Assembly (NCBI GenBank): GCA_025456425.1
Contig: JALOKP010000002.1
Span: forward strand, 1 to 64,000
DNA: 64,000 bases
Direction: 5' to 3'
Origin: Acidobacteriota bacterium
GTDB lineage: Bacteria; Acidobacteriota; Polarisedimenticolia; J045
Each line of letters opens with the position of its first letter. The first letter of the stretch is position 1. This document shows positions 36,819 through 45,522 of this stretch, piece after piece. Under the pieces are notes generated by a model. It was not told the origin of the DNA. It did not search any database and was given only the letters and a program-made list of their open reading frames with translations. The position numbers and the translations under genes were made by a program.

Positions 36819-38543
36819 TCAGCTCGGACCCTTCAAGTCGTTCATGATCAATCGCTTCAGGGCATCCCCCGTCGCGTAGACCTTGACCTCGGAGGACTTC
36901 CTCAACGCGGCCGAGGTCTTCTCCAGCGTCTTCGCCAGCTGCTCCGCGTACACCGTCTCCGAGATCGGTTTCCTGACCGCTTCCAGCTTCTGGACCTGGG
37001 AAGGCCGGAGGTCCCGGACCACCAGCACGTGGAACGGCCCGGTCGCCGACTCCTCGTAGAAGCGGTAGTCCCCGGTGCGCGCGCCCTTCACCGCCTTCTG
37101 CAGGCCGGGCGGCAGCGAGCCCATCACCACGAGGCTGCCGGAGACCTTGTGCTCGGCCGCCTCCCTGGCCGAAAGCAGCCCCTTCGCGTTGGTCTTGAGC
37201 CAGTTCCAGTCGGCCCCCTTCTGCAGTTTCGCGAAGGCATCCTGGGCATCGGCGCGGTTCGCGAACCCCAGCGCATCGAGCTGAACCATCTCCGGGGTGG
37301 TGTAGTCCTTCTGATGCTTGTCGTAATAGGCCTTGACCTCAGCCTCGGGGATCTTGACCTCGGGGAGGATCGCGCGCTTGACGTACATCTCGAACAGCAC
37401 CTGGTCCTCGGCGCGGGCCAGGCGCTCCTTGAACTCCTTCGTCTCCTCGATCTTCGCGGTTTTCCCCTCGAGCACGATCACGCGGCGGTTGATGCTGTCC
37501 TCCAGGACCGGTTTCTTCTCGTCGTTGATCCGTTTGGTCGGGTCGGAGGCGGCCTTTTCGACGCCGTGAAAGTAGCGACGCTGCATGCCCTGGGACAACT
37601 CGGCCACCGTGATGGGCGCGTCGCCCTTGATCGTGGCCAGCGGCCGGGTGTCCTTGGCCAGTTCGGCCACGGCCCCCTTCTTCGTGTAATCGAGCGAATC
37701 CAGCAGCTTCTGGTCGATCGTCGCATACTTGGCCCGGAGCGCCGCGGAGTACTTCTCGATCGTCGCTTCGCGCTTCAGCTCCAGCGCCTTCGCGGTGGCC
37801 TGCGCGCGCGCGTCCGGGTCCGGGGGGTAGTTCACCGCGACGAGGTGGACGACCGCCCATTCCTTCGGGCTCTGCATCACGGGTCCCGTCTGACCCGGCT
37901 TGAGGATCCCGAGCAGCTTGACCACGCTCGGGAGCATCTCGGACTCCTTGTGCTTCTGAGGGCCGTCCGGTCCCGTCCCCTTCCCGGCGTCGCGCACCGC
38001 CTTGGCGGTCTTGAAGAACTCGCCACCCGCCTTGATCCGGGCCTCGAAATCCTTGGCGTCCTTCTCGCTCTGAAAGAACACCGACCCGATCGTGTATTCG
38101 CGGGTGTAGTCCCTCGTGTAGCGCTCGACGACCGCCGGGTCGGGCTTCAGGTCGGCCGTCTGGCGGGCGATCAGCATGTCCCGGGTGATCGATCGCCGGA
38201 TCTCGTCCGTCGCCTTGCGGAACTCGGGGTCGTCCTCGAACCCCGCGGCGCGCGCCTCCTGCGAGATCAGCTTGGCGGTGATCATCCGGTCGAGCAGCGC
38301 GGACGGGTCCTGGCTCGCGGGCGCGGCTGCCTCGGCCGCCTCGGACTGCATGTGAAGGGTCGCGAGCTGGCGCTCGACCTCTTCCAGCGAGATCGGAGCA
38401 CCGTTGACGACTGCCACGGCGCGCACGCCATCGACCACCGGAAGGGTCGCGGGTGCGGCGGCGGGCGGGGTGGCTGGCACCGCCGAAGCGGACCCGGCCA
38501 GGAGGGCAGTCGAGAGCAGAAAGAGGCGTCGCATCAGGGGCAT
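36819..38543 (-). CDS. SurA/parvulin-like periplasmic peptidyl-prolyl isomerase
   Basis: 574 residues. Signal peptide (LFLLSTALLAGSASA), then an N-terminal SurA-like chaperone segment (AVAVVNGAPISLEEVERQLATL, LLDRMITAKLISQEARAAG) and regions like PPIC domains (YTIGSVFFQSEKDAKDFEARIKAGGEF; YTTPEMVQLDALGFANRADAQDAFAKLQKGADW). Expected to help fold exported proteins. Its position between the barrel/CsgG-like genes and the cytochromes suggests a dedicated chaperone for this locus. ATG at 38534, with AGGA eight bases upstream, is an equally good start. Confidence 0.85.
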   Translation of the reverse strand: MPLMRRLFLLSTALLAGSASAVPATPPAAAPATLPVVDGVRAVAVVNGAPISLEEVERQLATLHMQSEAAEAAAPASQDPSALLDRMITAKLISQEARAAGFEDDPEFRKATDEIRRSITRDMLIARQTADLKPDPAVVERYTRDYTREYTIGSVFFQSEKDAKDFEARIKAGGEFFKTAKAVRDAGKGTGPDGPQKHKESEMLPSVVKLLGILKPGQTGPVMQSPKEWAVVHLVAVNYPPDPDARAQATAKALELKREATIEKYSAALRAKYATIDQKLLDSLDYTKKGAVAELAKDTRPLATIKGDAPITVAELSQGMQRRYFHGVEKAASDPTKRINDEKKPVLEDSINRRVIVLEGKTAKIEETKEFKERLARAEDQVLFEMYVKRAILPEVKIPEAEVKAYYDKHQKDYTTPEMVQLDALGFANRADAQDAFAKLQKGADWNWLKTNAKGLLSAREAAEHKVSGSLVVMGSLPPGLQKAVKGARTGDYRFYEESATGPFHVLVVRDLRPSQVQKLEAVRKPISETVYAEQLAKTLEKTSAALRKSSEVKVYATGDALKRLIMNDLKGPS

Positions 38544-38624
38544 CCTATGGGCGTGGACTGTGAAGGTTCCCGCCGGTCAGAGGAGGCAAGATAGCCGATG
38601 GCCGGCCGCCGCGCCCGCGCCCGG

Positions 38625-39758
38625 TCAGCGGCGCTGGGCGTCGGCAACGCCGCGGAGCAGCTCGTCGGCCAGACGGTCGGCGGTCCGGATCTCGCCCAGA
38701 TCGAAGAAGCGGACCCCGTCCCGGCCGGTCCCGTGCGAGAAGGAGACCGAGGCGACCTGCCGGCGCCGGGCGTCGATCACGGTCGTCGTGAACCCGACCA
38801 TCGGCGCCTCGTCGGCGGTCCCCGGATCGGAGTAGTCGAAGACCGTTCCGGTCAGCACCAGGTCGACGTCCAGCAGCCCGCGCAGCAACTCCGCCTGGGC
38901 GTAGGTCAGCCCCCCTTCCTGGATCAGCCGCGTCTCGAGCAGGACCCGCCGGACCTCGCCCGGCTCGACGACCGTGACCCCGGGCAACCCGACGAGGGTC
39001 GCGATCAGTCGGTAGGAGAGGACCTCGCCCGCCTGGCGCCGCGGGCTGTCGTTGGAGAACGGCAGGACGGCGACCCGCAGCGGCTCCTCGCCCCAGCGCG
39101 GCGCTTCCGGCGAGACGTGGACCGCGCGCGGGCGGAAGCGCCGCTGCGAGCCCCGCTCGGCTCGCGGGATCGTGCCGGCCGCGACAAAAGCCGCCAGCTC
39201 GTCGGCCAGCCGGTCCAGCGCCTGGTTGACAAGGACCACCGGATCGTCGACGTACCGGAGCTCCAACAGCCCCGGCCGCTCCTCGCCGGCCATCGCGAGG
39301 CTCGTCGCCCAGAGGACCCGGGCCCCGTCCTCGCCCGCCCCGACCAGCCGCGCGGTGAAGCCGATCCGCGGCGGGGAGCCGTCCTCGAACATCTCGAGGC
39401 TGGTGACGAGGGCCGCGTTGGCACGGTGCCGCGCCCACAGCGCCCGCGCCGTGTCACCGGAGATGCCGCCGACCCACCGCACCCGCCCGTCCGCCAGCAC
39501 CGCGTCGAGCGCCTCCGGCTCGAGCAGCGCGATCCCGCGCGCCGACAGCCGCTCCGCGATCCCGGCGACCAGGTCGTCGGCCGGGATGGCGCGGCCGGTC
39601 ATGTTGTCGATCGGCAGGATCGCCAGCCGCAGCGCCTCGAACGGCCGGGCCGCCGGCGGGGCGCCGAGCGCGGGCAGAGCGAGGGTGACCTGCGCGATCG
39701 CCACGATCGCGCCCGCCGCGCACCGCCACAGCCATCCCTTCGGCGTCCCCGGCCTCAT
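38625..39758 (-). CDS. Exported protein with two CsgG/TolB-N-like domains
   Basis: 377 residues, signal peptide ending LPALGAPP. Two related alpha/beta units begin LRLAILPIDNMTGRAIPADDLVAGIAERL and LRVAVLPFSNDSPRRQAGEVLSYRLIATL; each continues to a LVLTGTVFDYSD-like strand. The layout (short strand, N/D-N-x-T/S, then helix) is that of CsgG, GNA1162 and TolB N-terminal domains, which sit at the outer membrane. Not a recognised named family. Lies 19 bases after the related lipoprotein gene; probably part of the same envelope machine. Confidence 0.7.
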   Translation of the reverse strand: MRPGTPKGWLWRCAAGAIVAIAQVTLALPALGAPPAARPFEALRLAILPIDNMTGRAIPADDLVAGIAERLSARGIALLEPEALDAVLADGRVRWVGGISGDTARALWARHRANAALVTSLEMFEDGSPPRIGFTARLVGAGEDGARVLWATSLAMAGEERPGLLELRYVDDPVVLVNQALDRLADELAAFVAAGTIPRAERGSQRRFRPRAVHVSPEAPRWGEEPLRVAVLPFSNDSPRRQAGEVLSYRLIATLVGLPGVTVVEPGEVRRVLLETRLIQEGGLTYAQAELLRGLLDVDLVLTGTVFDYSDPGTADEAPMVGFTTTVIDARRRQVASVSFSHGTGRDGVRFFDLGEIRTADRLADELLRGVADAQRR

Positions 39759-39777
39759 TCCGCGCCTCGCCCGCGGC

Positions 39778-40404
39778 CTACTTGTAGATCCGGTCGATCA
39801 GGTCGCGCAGCGCGTCCTCGGTGACCAGTTCCATCGGCTCGCCGCCGCCGCCGAAGAACCGGTCGCTCGCGGTCACGCCGCCCGCGGTCGACGCCCCGCT
39901 CCAGATCACCTTCCCCGACTCGGTCGCGAACAGCTTGACGCTGACCGCGATCGCGTTGGCGGTGCTGTTGCCGGAGCGAACCTGGCCGTACTCCCGCACG
40001 ACGCCGGTGACGACGACGTCGGCCTTGACCGCCGAGCCGATCGCCGTCACGTCCTCGGGCGCCGGTTCGTCCGACTTGCCGACGCGGAGCCGGTTGACCG
40101 CCTTCGTCACCTCGCCCGGCGGCACGACGTAAACCGCGCCGGTCGCCTGGAGCATCGTGCTGAAGACGTCCCGCACCCGCTCTCCGGCCCGGTCGTCCGA
40201 CGTCAGGTTGACGAACGGCAGCACCGCCACCGTCTGGACCAGGCTCAGATCGACCTCCGGATCCGCGTAGGTCGACTCCAGGCCGCGGGTCGTGCTGCAG
40301 CCCCCGGCCAGGCCGGCGAGGGCCGCCCCCAGCAGGAGCAGGGCCACCGCCCGCGCGCTGCGGCCCCGGTGCTCCTTCCGTCCCTCCGAACGCCGTCTGA
40401 TCAT
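39778..40404 (-). CDS. CsgG/GNA1162-like outer-membrane lipoprotein
   Basis: 208 residues. Lipobox GLAGGCSTT, then TVAVLPFVNLTSDDRAGERVRDVFSTMLQ, VVPPGEVTKAVNRL, AIGSAVKADVVVTGVVREYGQVRSG and AVSVKLFATESGKVIWSGAST. This matches the GNA1162/CsgG-type fold used by lipoproteins that form or support outer-membrane export pores. In curli systems CsgG is the secretion channel; here the neighbours suggest an export or assembly role for surface cytochromes, which is inference. Start ATG after GGGGG; 13 bases after the barrel gene. Confidence 0.78.
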   Translation of the reverse strand: MIRRRSEGRKEHRGRSARAVALLLLGAALAGLAGGCSTTRGLESTYADPEVDLSLVQTVAVLPFVNLTSDDRAGERVRDVFSTMLQATGAVYVVPPGEVTKAVNRLRVGKSDEPAPEDVTAIGSAVKADVVVTGVVREYGQVRSGNSTANAIAVSVKLFATESGKVIWSGASTAGGVTASDRFFGGGGEPMELVTEDALRDLIDRIYK

Positions 40405-40417
40405 CGTGGCAACCCCC

Positions 40418-42622
40418 TCAGAAGCCGACCCGCAGCGTCGCCGCGAGCGTCTCCCTTTCATACTCCGACAGGGTGGACTCCGAAGTGTACATTTCCCAGT
40501 AGAAATCGAGGTACGAGATCGGATTCAGGTACCAGCGCAGGCCCGGCCCCCAATTCCGGACCCGGCTGTCGAGCAGGGTGTCGTAGTAATCGTCGTAGCG
40601 CAGCGAGAAGCGCAGCGTCCCCAGCGGGAACGGCGACCAGTTGATCGAGGTCGTCGTCAGGCGGCGCGGTTCGGGGAGCTGGCCCGAGCGCTCGATGCGG
40701 TAAGAGCCGAAGAAGTAGAAGGACGGGACGGGGTTCCAGGAGAGGGAGGCGACGCCCGACCGGAAGTCGCTGTCGCCGTCCCCGAACGCGCCGCCGGTCC
40801 GCTCGTCCCGGATCAGGTCGTAGCCAAGAACCAGGCTGAGGGCCGGGTTGGGGAGCAGTTCCAGTGCGGCGCTGGCGGTCGTGGTGTCGATCGTCGCGCC
40901 CGGAATGAACTGGGTGCGCGCAAGCCCGCCTCCCACGAGCAGGTTGATCCCCTCGTAGAGGTTCGTCGTCGTGTTGAGGAAGAGCGAGTCGGTGTCCTGG
41001 TCGACCCCCCGCTCGTAGCGCTCGCGCTGGCCGCTGGCCGAGAGCGTCGCCGAGAAGGTCGGGATCGGCGTGGCCGTCACCGTGGCGCCGTACAGTGTCC
41101 CGTTGCGGCGGCCGAAGATCGACCGGCCCGTTTCGTAACCGGCGCGCGCGTTCACGAGCCAGATCGGGTTGATCTGGTAGGAGAGCGACAGGACGTTCGA
41201 CAGCGTGTCGGTGATGATCGTCTCGTCCGGAATGGACGCGGTGTAGGTCACGTCCCAGGTCAGGTAGGGCTTGCGGGTCAGGATCAGCTGACTGCCGGCG
41301 TAGATCCGCTGGTCGGTCGTCTGGTTCCGGAACCCGGTGCCGGGAACCTCGCGGTAGAGAGCGGCCTCCAGCTCCGTCACGTTGATCGTGGCGTACTCCT
41401 GCGCGTTCGGCACGCCCGGCGACAGCGGGGCCACCACGACCTTCAGGTAGCGCGCGGCGATCGCACCGAAGCGCAGCTCGAAGTAGTTGTCGAACGGCGC
41501 GAAAGGGGCGGACCCGAGCGTGCGCTGCCGCGTCCAGCGGATGTTGTCCGCGCTGCTCCAGATCTCCCAGGTGAGGGTCTGCGAGATCTCGAGCGGGAGG
41601 TCCCGGTCGACCCAGACCCGAATCGAGTTGACCGCGCGCGGGATCTCGAAGTCGAAGCCGATGTTCCTCAGGCTCCGGTCGTCGGAGGGACGCGGGACCC
41701 CGAGGTTCACCCCGGCCGAGACCTCGCGGTTGGCATCGATCAGGGCCGGGTTCGGCGCGAGGGTAATGTTCGACGGCAGATCGGTCAGCGCCGACAGGCC
41801 CCGGATCGCGACCACGGGCAGCGAGACCTCGCCGGGCGAGCCGCGTTGCGTCTCGACCTGGCGCCACGAGACGTCGTAGCTTGCTGAGACCATCAGGCGC
41901 TGGTCCCAGTAGCTGTCGCCGAAGGTGATCCGGAGGTTCTGGGAGGTGGTATCGATCTTCGTGTCCTCGGCCTGGTTATCCTCCCAGCTCCACGCTCCCC
42001 GATAGTCGAGCGCCAAGGGGTCGATCGGTCGGTAGCCCGCGAGCAGCAGCATGCGGTCGGTCTGCCGGTCGAAGAGCTCGCGCCCGCCGTCCCGGTCGTC
42101 GGACCGGTAGTACGAGGCGCGCACGAACGAAGAAGGCTCGGGCGTCCAGCCGAGCGTGATCCCGTAGGTGTCGCGGACCAGGCGCGCGGTCGTCGCACCT
42201 CCGCCGCCTCGCCGGAACTCGTTGCGCTGCCAACCCAGCTGGGCGTCGTTGGTCGGCGTCTGCCAGCGGAAGATGACGAAAGGCAGCAGCTGGGTGAATT
42301 CGCTCTCGGTTTCGATCCCGAAGAGGTCGGCCCGGCCGCGAAGCTGCTCGAAGAGCCCGCCGGCCTGGAACTGGATGTTCGGCCAGAGCTGGTGGGAGTA
42401 GGTCAGGCTGAGCCGGCCCCGCCAGCTGTCGGTCTCGGCCCCGGGCAGCGGAAACTGCGTCTCCTCGACCTCTGTCCCCTGGAGCTCGGCGAAGCCGTTG
42501 AGGTGCTGGGCTCGCGCGGCGGTCGTCCCGCCGGCCGCCACGGCCACGAGCGCCAGCGCGAGGCACCAGGACCACCCGGCGAGCCGGGGGCGGCGGCTCG
42601 CCCGCGGGGCTGGCGGGCTCAT
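40418..42622 (-). CDS. Outer-membrane beta-barrel with a discoidin-like insert
   Basis: 734 residues. Signal peptide to about residue 38, then amphipathic strands with aromatic girdles throughout and the terminal LAATLRVGF (C-terminal Phe), typical of outer-membrane proteins. Around residues 285-420 an F5/8 type C (discoidin)-like domain interrupts the barrel: LRNIGFDFEIPRAVNSIRVWVD, TWEIWSSADNIRWT, ARYLKVVVAPL. That suggests a surface or periplasmic ligand-binding module. It could be the porin of a porin-cytochrome conduit with the dense cytochromes encoded downstream, but no conserved porin family of known conduits is recognised. ATG overlaps the propeller lipoprotein stop. Confidence 0.8.
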   Translation of the reverse strand: MSPPAPRASRRPRLAGWSWCLALALVAVAAGGTTAARAQHLNGFAELQGTEVEETQFPLPGAETDSWRGRLSLTYSHQLWPNIQFQAGGLFEQLRGRADLFGIETESEFTQLLPFVIFRWQTPTNDAQLGWQRNEFRRGGGGATTARLVRDTYGITLGWTPEPSSFVRASYYRSDDRDGGRELFDRQTDRMLLLAGYRPIDPLALDYRGAWSWEDNQAEDTKIDTTSQNLRITFGDSYWDQRLMVSASYDVSWRQVETQRGSPGEVSLPVVAIRGLSALTDLPSNITLAPNPALIDANREVSAGVNLGVPRPSDDRSLRNIGFDFEIPRAVNSIRVWVDRDLPLEISQTLTWEIWSSADNIRWTRQRTLGSAPFAPFDNYFELRFGAIAARYLKVVVAPLSPGVPNAQEYATINVTELEAALYREVPGTGFRNQTTDQRIYAGSQLILTRKPYLTWDVTYTASIPDETIITDTLSNVLSLSYQINPIWLVNARAGYETGRSIFGRRNGTLYGATVTATPIPTFSATLSASGQRERYERGVDQDTDSLFLNTTTNLYEGINLLVGGGLARTQFIPGATIDTTTASAALELLPNPALSLVLGYDLIRDERTGGAFGDGDSDFRSGVASLSWNPVPSFYFFGSYRIERSGQLPEPRRLTTTSINWSPFPLGTLRFSLRYDDYYDTLLDSRVRNWGPGLRWYLNPISYLDFYWEMYTSESTLSEYERETLAATLRVGF

Positions 42623-44040
42623 CGCTCCCCGATCAGCGCGGCGAATGCGACGCTCGGCCCGGCCGGTACGGTGGCCTCGATCCCCCGGGAGAGGGGGCTG
42701 ACCCGCACGACTTCACCCCTCGAGGAGAGAACGGCCACGATCCCGGCGTTCTCGCGGTCGATCGTCAGGAAGGCCGCGTCGCCCGGGATCGGCAGGCGGT
42801 CGATCGCCAGCAGCGAGAACGGATCGAAGACCTCGATCGTCCCGGTGCCGCGCCGTGCCAGGTAGATCCGGTCCGACGCAGGATCGACCCGGATCGCGGT
42901 CTGGCCGGGGCCGACGAACGGCCGCTGAGCGACTGCCAGCGTGTCGGCGTCGAACGCGATCGCGTACGGCGAGCCGTCCTGTGCGGCGTAAAGTCGACTC
43001 CCCGCCCGATTGAACTGGAGGCGGAACGGGCCGGGATCGGTCGCGACCGATCGAACCACCTGCCATTCCCGACGGCGCGAGTCGAAGCCGAGTTCGTCGA
43101 TCCGGTTGGCACGCCGGCAGGCGACGAACACGCGCTGCCCGGTTCGATCGAGCAGGACCGCCACCGGCGCGTCGCCGACGATCGCGCGGCCCGTCTCGGC
43201 CAGCCCGGTCGACTCGACGAAGGAGACGCTCGACGATCCCTCGTTGGCAACCACGAGGACCCGGCCGCCGTCGGTCAGCGCCAGGTCGACCGGCTGGTCA
43301 CCGCCCCGAAGCGGCCGCCGCTCCGCGACCGTTCCGCGTTCGAGGTCGATCGCGACCAGCGCGTCGTCGCCGGCCAGGGCCACGTAGCCGCGCCGGCGGA
43401 CCGCGTCGATCGCGATCCCGACCGGGCGCCGACCGACCGGGGTGACCGCCGTGACCCGTCCGCTGCGGCGGTCGAAGGTGACGACCAGCCCTTCCTCGGG
43501 GAGAGAGGCCAGGCCCACGAGCCCCACCGGGATCGGTGCGGGAATGGTGGCGGCGAACGCGGGCTGGAAGCGGTACCCGTCGGCCAGGGCGGCTTTCAGG
43601 TCGAGCTGCATCTCGACGACCGTCCCCGAACCGGCGGACGCCGCGAACGGGAGCGGCACGCGGGTGGGCCCGTCGGGAAGCCCCAGCGCCGCCTGCCCTT
43701 CCTCGTCGGCGAGCGTGGCTTCGGAGAGCGTGACTTCGAGCCCGGCGTAGCGTCCCGGCGGGAGCGACCCTGAGGCGAGCCGGTGGGGGCCCAGGGACAG
43801 GTTCCCCCCGACGGAGGGGTTTGCCAGCCGGAGCGGAATCCGGCCGCCGTCCTCCCGGACCGCTTCGAGCGTGGCCAGGCTGGCGGTCAGGCGCCTGGCC
43901 TCCGCCGGGGGCGGCTCGAGGTAGACGAGGACTGCGCCTGCCGACGGATCGAAGGCCGGCGCGGACGGCGCGCGCACGGGGATCGCGCACCCGGCAGACA
44001 GGCAGAGGGCGAGCGCGGAAGCGATCCACCGGAAAGACAT
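42619..44040 (-). CDS. Lipoprotein with a seven-blade YVTN-type beta-propeller
   Basis: 473 residues. Signal peptide and lipobox ALCLSAGC (Cys about 17). An N-terminal beta-sandwich-like domain (LVYLEPPPAEARRLTASLATLEAV, LPPGRYAGLEVTLSEATL) precedes a propeller with repeated turns (VTAVTPVGRRPVGIAIDAVRRRGYVAL, VDLALTDGGRVLVVANE, PVAVLLDRTGQRVFVAC, FRLQFNRAGSRLYAA, AIRVDPASDRIYLA). Probably lipid-anchored at the outer membrane and translated together with the barrel (ATGA overlap), so the two may form a complex. Confidence 0.82.
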   Translation of the reverse strand: MSFRWIASALALCLSAGCAIPVRAPSAPAFDPSAGAVLVYLEPPPAEARRLTASLATLEAVREDGGRIPLRLANPSVGGNLSLGPHRLASGSLPPGRYAGLEVTLSEATLADEEGQAALGLPDGPTRVPLPFAASAGSGTVVEMQLDLKAALADGYRFQPAFAATIPAPIPVGLVGLASLPEEGLVVTFDRRSGRVTAVTPVGRRPVGIAIDAVRRRGYVALAGDDALVAIDLERGTVAERRPLRGGDQPVDLALTDGGRVLVVANEGSSSVSFVESTGLAETGRAIVGDAPVAVLLDRTGQRVFVACRRANRIDELGFDSRRREWQVVRSVATDPGPFRLQFNRAGSRLYAAQDGSPYAIAFDADTLAVAQRPFVGPGQTAIRVDPASDRIYLARRGTGTIEVFDPFSLLAIDRLPIPGDAAFLTIDRENAGIVAVLSSRGEVVRVSPLSRGIEATVPAGPSVAFAALIGER

Positions 44041-44107
44041 ATCGGCCGTCCGTCCCCCTCGGGTTGCACGGGCCACGAGTTGTCGGGTTCGGGGATCTTA
44101 TCAGACG

Positions 44108-44133
44108 AGGGGGCTGGCTTTCGCCAGCCCCCT
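44108..44133 (-). terminator. Strong hairpin downstream of the OmcS-like gene
   Basis: Eleven-base perfect stem AGGGGGCTGGC/GCCAGCCCCCT around a 4-base loop, 34 bases past the cytochrome stop. No U-run follows in transcription direction, so it may terminate inefficiently or protect the abundant cytochrome mRNA 3' end while allowing some read-through to the propeller gene. Confidence 0.6.
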
Positions 44134-44166
44134 CCGATCGTCACGGGACGGGTGACTCCGTCACGC

Positions 44167-45507
44167 TTAGTCCTGAGCGTGGCACTTGTTGCAGAGCACG
44201 CGGTCGTACGGCCCGAAGTTGGTGGCCGCGGCGCGGTCGTAGTAGGCAGCCCGCCACATGGCGATGTTCCGGCCGCGGGACTGGGCCGGGCCACGACCGG
44301 TGGTGCCGACGGTCGGGTTGTCCGAACCCGGGTAGTCGCCGCCCTTGGTCATGAACTCGTAGCCGTAGTCGAAGCGCAGCATCTCGGCGAAGCCGGAAGC
44401 GTGCGCGCGGTGGCAGCTGAGGCACATCACCTCGGCACCGGTGCCCGGGCCGCTCAGGAAGGTGTCGTCGTTCTTCGCGTGCAGCGCCAGGGTGGCGATG
44501 CTCGTGGTGGCCTCGGCGAAGGGCACGAGGGTGTTGTAGGACTGGGCGAAGGCGCCGTTCAGGCGGCCAGAGGAGACGTAGGCGCCGTAGTTGGTCGCTT
44601 CCGAGCCGACCGCCGCGCCGACCGGGCCGGTGCCGAGGGTCTCGCCCGTCGGGTGGTGCTCGTCGCTGCCGCTCGCCACGTTGAAGTCGCCGTGGCAGGC
44701 GCCGCACCAGTTGCCCCACGAATTGGCGGTGCCGGCACCGCCGTAGGCCACGCGGGTCTGGGTCAGGTTCTCGGTGCGGTTGTAGGTGCGCGGAGCGACC
44801 GCGACCGGGTAGGAGGTGTAGGCCGCGCCCGGCGGGAGGTCCGGCGAATCCGGGCCCCACAGCAGGCGGTAGATGCCGACCGCGAGACCGGTCGGGGCGC
44901 CCTGCCCCTCGTGGCCCGTGCCGCCGAACGTGTTGGCCTTGGGAGCGTCGCCGTAGGAGCCGGAGGCCCAGATCGGCTCGCCGCTGCCCGTGCCGCCGAA
45001 GCCGCCGGCGCCGCCGTTGTAGAGCTGGCGGGCCTTGCCGTGCGGGTCGTGGCAGCTCTGGCAGCCGAGGACCGACGCGTCGAAGGTGCCGCCCGGGCCG
45101 AACGCGAAGCGCGGGTCGGCCGCCAGGCCGGCATCCGCCGCCACGACGCTGTGGCCGCGCGTGTAGCCCGGCTCGCTGTAGTTGGTGCCGCTCATCGCCC
45201 AGGTGAAGTCGATCTTCAGCCAGCCGAAGTCGCCGCCCGGGGTGAACTGGACCGGCGGGGTGGTCTGGTTGGCGCCGCCCGAGTAGACGTGGTAGCTGCC
45301 CGGCGACGGGTCGCCGTGGCACGACGGGTTGATGCAGGTCGAGCTGGCGTCGGCCGCGATCAGCAGGTTGCCGTCGGTCGAGGTCGCCTCGTGCATGCTG
45401 TGGCAGCCTTCGCATTCGGCCACGCCGCCGGAATGGAACGCGAACGCGTTCACGCCGACCGCCGCCAGAAGGACCGCCAGTCCTACGATGATCCTGTTCC
45501 GATTCAT
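44167..45507 (-). CDS. OmcS-like hexahaem extracellular cytochrome (nanowire-type)
   Basis: 446 residues. Signal peptide cleaved before FHSGGVAECEGCHSMH (mature N-terminus at 24). Haem motifs: CEGCH 32, CINPSCH 58 (a CX4CH site), CQSCHDPHGK 149, CGACH 268, CLSCHRAHASG 362 and LCNKCHAQD at the C-terminus. Long stretches match Geobacter OmcS as I remember it: TPGGDFGW, APRTYNRTE-x-x-TQTRVAYG, SCHRAHASGF, AAYYDR-x-A, FAPY/FGPY before the last haem. OmcS polymerises into conductive extracellular filaments; the same role is inferred. Very strong ribosome site AAAGGAGGAG, preceded directly by a GEMM riboswitch. Confidence 0.93.
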   Translation of the reverse strand: MNRNRIIVGLAVLLAAVGVNAFAFHSGGVAECEGCHSMHEATSTDGNLLIAADASSTCINPSCHGDPSPGSYHVYSGGANQTTPPVQFTPGGDFGWLKIDFTWAMSGTNYSEPGYTRGHSVVAADAGLAADPRFAFGPGGTFDASVLGCQSCHDPHGKARQLYNGGAGGFGGTGSGEPIWASGSYGDAPKANTFGGTGHEGQGAPTGLAVGIYRLLWGPDSPDLPPGAAYTSYPVAVAPRTYNRTENLTQTRVAYGGAGTANSWGNWCGACHGDFNVASGSDEHHPTGETLGTGPVGAAVGSEATNYGAYVSSGRLNGAFAQSYNTLVPFAEATTSIATLALHAKNDDTFLSGPGTGAEVMCLSCHRAHASGFAEMLRFDYGYEFMTKGGDYPGSDNPTVGTTGRGPAQSRGRNIAMWRAAYYDRAAATNFGPYDRVLCNKCHAQD

Positions 45508-45522
45508 TTCTACTCCTCCTTT

